Source: JANRJY01 sp033763735 | GTDB lineage: Bacteria > Bacteroidota > Bacteroidia > Cytophagales > UBA9547 | DNA length: 31,952 nt | Assembly (NCBI GenBank): GCA_033763735.1 | Contig: JANRJY010000018.1 | Span: forward strand, 1-31,952 | Direction: 5' to 3' | In this document: positions 30,843 to 31,952 of the stretch, piece by piece | Layout of the letters: each line of letters starts with the position of its first letter | Position numbering within the stretch: position 1 is the stretch's first letter | Made by a program: the position numbers and the translations under genes | The notes under the pieces: generated by a model | The model's database searches: none | Seen by the model: only the letters and a program-made list of their open reading frames with translations | Told to the model about the DNA's origin: nothing

Positions 30843-31388
30843 TTATACTAATTCAGCTTCCAATGAAGGTGCTAACGGAAAATCCACTGGCACTTTTATC
30901 AAATTGTGCAAATAATTCATAGCCGTTTTGTCACTTACCTGAATGACCAGGTCAACCAGATTTTCTTCAGTATAACCATTGGCAAAAAACGCATCTACTG
31001 CTTGTTGGTTGGCTCTACCCCTATTTTTGGTGATTTCGGCAGCTAATCCTATCAAGGCATTGATTTTGTTATCACTTGATTTGCCAAGTCTGATATCGAT
31101 TAACTGTTCGTCATTGAATCCGTTCATTTTGCCTATTATAGTGTGTGCACTTTGACAATAAATACAACCATTTACCTGACTTACAATTAGATTAATGGCT
31201 TCCTTTTCTTTGTTGGAAAATGATGTTTTTGCCCCTTGATAGGCCAAATATCTCTCCAATCCATTGGTCGAATGAGCAAACACAGCATAAAGGTTTGGCA
31301 CAAATCCCAAATTCTTATTCAAATTGTCAAATATAGCCTGATTATTAGGTGATACTTGTTCTCTGGTGGGTACATTAAGCGTTTTCAT
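30843..31388 (-). CDS. AhpD-like / carboxymuconolactone decarboxylase family peroxidase-related protein
   Basis: A 181-residue all-helical protein of the AhpD/CMD family. The redox-active motif is C75-I-Y-C78-Q-S-A-H82, preceded by E61/E63 in 'FSNKEKEAINLIVSQVNGC', the AhpD proton-relay pattern (Glu, CxxC, His). Such proteins reduce peroxides or act as disulfide reductants. The N-terminal 'NNQAIFDNLNKNLGFVPNLY' is typical of the uncharacterised-peroxidase-related subgroup. It is followed 72 bp downstream by the DUF1348 gene on the same strand. It is cytoplasmic. Confidence 0.9.
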   Translation of the reverse strand: MKTLNVPTREQVSPNNQAIFDNLNKNLGFVPNLYAVFAHSTNGLERYLAYQGAKTSFSNKEKEAINLIVSQVNGCIYCQSAHTIIGKMNGFNDEQLIDIRLGKSSDNKINALIGLAAEITKNRGRANQQAVDAFFANGYTEENLVDLVIQVSDKTAMNYLHNLIKVPVDFPLAPSLEAELV

Positions 31389-31847
31389 ATTATATCGATT
31401 TTAAATTGTTCTTGTCGTTATTGACAATACAAAATTGGCAGCTTAATACCCCATATGAAATGGATAGAACACGCTAGTTGATGGACAATTTTCCCTAATA
31501 AACCTCAATTCGGGATAATGGAACTTTTATTTGAGTAGAATTTAAGCGTGGATGTCCACGAAAAGTGCGAAATACAAGTTTTTTGGCATGGTAAGGAGGG
31601 TTTGTGCGGCAAAAAAAAACTTGGATTTGGTTTTCGTGGTTGCCTTTTTGCTTACTTTTTGGCAAAACAAAAAGTAAGAAGTAGATATATGTCTGAAAAT
31701 CAATTTGTTAAAAACTTATCAAGATTATTCTTAACCCGAACTCAGGTTATTTATATGCGGCTCTTTTGTGAACGCAAACTATCTTTCTTGTTTTTATTCT
31801 TTATATAATTTATTGACATCGATTTACTTGTTATAAATTATTAAGAC
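31389..31847. other. Non-coding stretch with hairpin repeats
   Basis: No gene is supported in this 459-bp gap. It holds a short perfect hairpin CGTGGA-TG-TCCACG (31546-31559) and a hairpin with an 11-bp stem at 31651-31678. An 86-codon open frame across it has repeat-derived, low-complexity sequence and no recognisable domain. Confidence 0.5.
31651..31678. repeat. Hairpin repeat CTTACTTTTTG/CAAAAAGTAAG
   Basis: A perfect 11-bp stem with a 6-base loop (GCAAAA). It shares the ACTTTTTGG core with the hairpin at 26570-26593. Both sit in gene-free, A/T-run-rich sequence. Confidence 0.5.
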
Positions 31848-31880
31848 AAAAAAAAGCCCTTTGAAACCAAAGGGCTTTTT
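31848..31880 (-). terminator. Strong intrinsic terminator of the glutamine synthetase gene
   Basis: A perfect 13-bp stem, AAAAAGCCCTTTG/CAAAGGGCTTTTT, with a 4-base loop. Read on the minus strand it ends in eight T residues. It lies 19 bp after the stop codon at 31900-31902. Confidence 0.88.
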
Positions 31881-31899
31881 AAATTCAATTGAATTAATG

Positions 31900-31952
31900 T
31901 TATTTAACAAACAACAACTCTCTGTATTTCGGTAATGGCCAAAATTCATCAC
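31900..31952 (-). CDS. C-terminal end of a probable type III glutamine synthetase
   Basis: Only the last 16 codons are in the window: 'DEFWPLPKYRELLFVK', then TAA at 31902-31900. The 'WPLPKYRELLF' ending is one I recognise from type III glutamine synthetases (GlnN) of Bacteroidota, which make glutamine from glutamate, ammonia and ATP. The strong terminator just downstream supports a real gene end. So little sequence is visible that the assignment rests on this short motif. Confidence 0.6.
   Translation of the reverse strand, partial: DEFWPLPKYRELLFVK

Noticed and set aside
31548..31808. 86-codon open frame on the plus strand
   Set aside because: It runs through hairpin and low-complexity sequence, has no recognisable domain and sits in an otherwise gene-free gap, so it is likely repeat-derived.

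Overview
The window looks like an AT-rich chromosome segment of a member of the phylum Bacteroidota. The evidence is a GWxTD-domain protein, a SusC-like carboxypeptidase-regulatory/plug/barrel outer-membrane protein, a YtxJ-type bacilliredoxin, the C-terminal end of what looks like a type III glutamine synthetase, start codons without Shine-Dalgarno sequences, and several upstream matches to the Bacteroidota promoter pattern TTTG-N(17-23)-TAnnTTTG. Nothing pins down the family or genus. Most of the window is ordinary core genome, with two strips of gene and mobile-element debris. Layout from left to right. 1-1992 (+): 3' end of a GWxTD gene, rlmB and a YggS-type PLP protein, tightly packed. 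2042-2948: a graveyard of toxin-antitoxin-like genes. A HEPN gene and an overlapping MNT nucleotidyltransferase gene are both broken by nonsense codons, and an antitoxin-like gene on the other strand is broken by a single-base frameshift. 3133-5559: ftsK, nearly touching a convergent membrane pentapeptide-repeat gene (5565-6464). 6654-8037 (+): two single-domain response regulators flanking a bacilliredoxin-like gene. 8054-9628 (-): thioesterase and M42 aminopeptidase. 9670-11192 (+): a SirB2-like/cytochrome c fusion and an e(P4)-type phosphatase. 11179-12090 (-): a family 2 glycosyltransferase. 12205-13521 (+): metK with a clear promoter and terminator. 13623-22940 (-): the outer-membrane protein; an operon of YceI protein, unknown exported protein, OmpR-type regulator and histidine kinase; a pair of TPM-domain proteins; and a D-lyxose isomerase-like cupin with a Gfo/Idh/MocA oxidoreductase. 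23233-26234 (+): mutL, a stand-alone nuoC and an exported START-domain protein. 26268-27980: a second debris strip with the C-terminal stump of a REP-associated tyrosine transposase, hairpin repeats, a potassium-channel-like gene with an altered selectivity filter, and a two-hairpin REP/BIME-like element. 27981-31388 (-): AraC regulator, FabF-type ketosynthase, a DUF1348 gene frameshifted in a poly-A run, and an AhpD-like protein. The right edge holds a strong terminator and the last 16 codons of a probable glutamine synthetase III. How the genes may work together: the YceI/unknown/regulator/kinase operon looks like an envelope-sensing unit whose exported proteins are made with the two-component system. 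The FabF and AraC genes sit 11 bp apart and probably share a transcript. MutL, NuoC and the START protein are probably co-transcribed without an obvious functional link. I found no CRISPR array, tRNA, rRNA, prophage or intact insertion sequence. No complete new system stands out. The best leads are the REP/RAYT remnants, the decayed toxin-antitoxin strip, the filter-altered channel and the internally repeated exported protein beside the two-component system.
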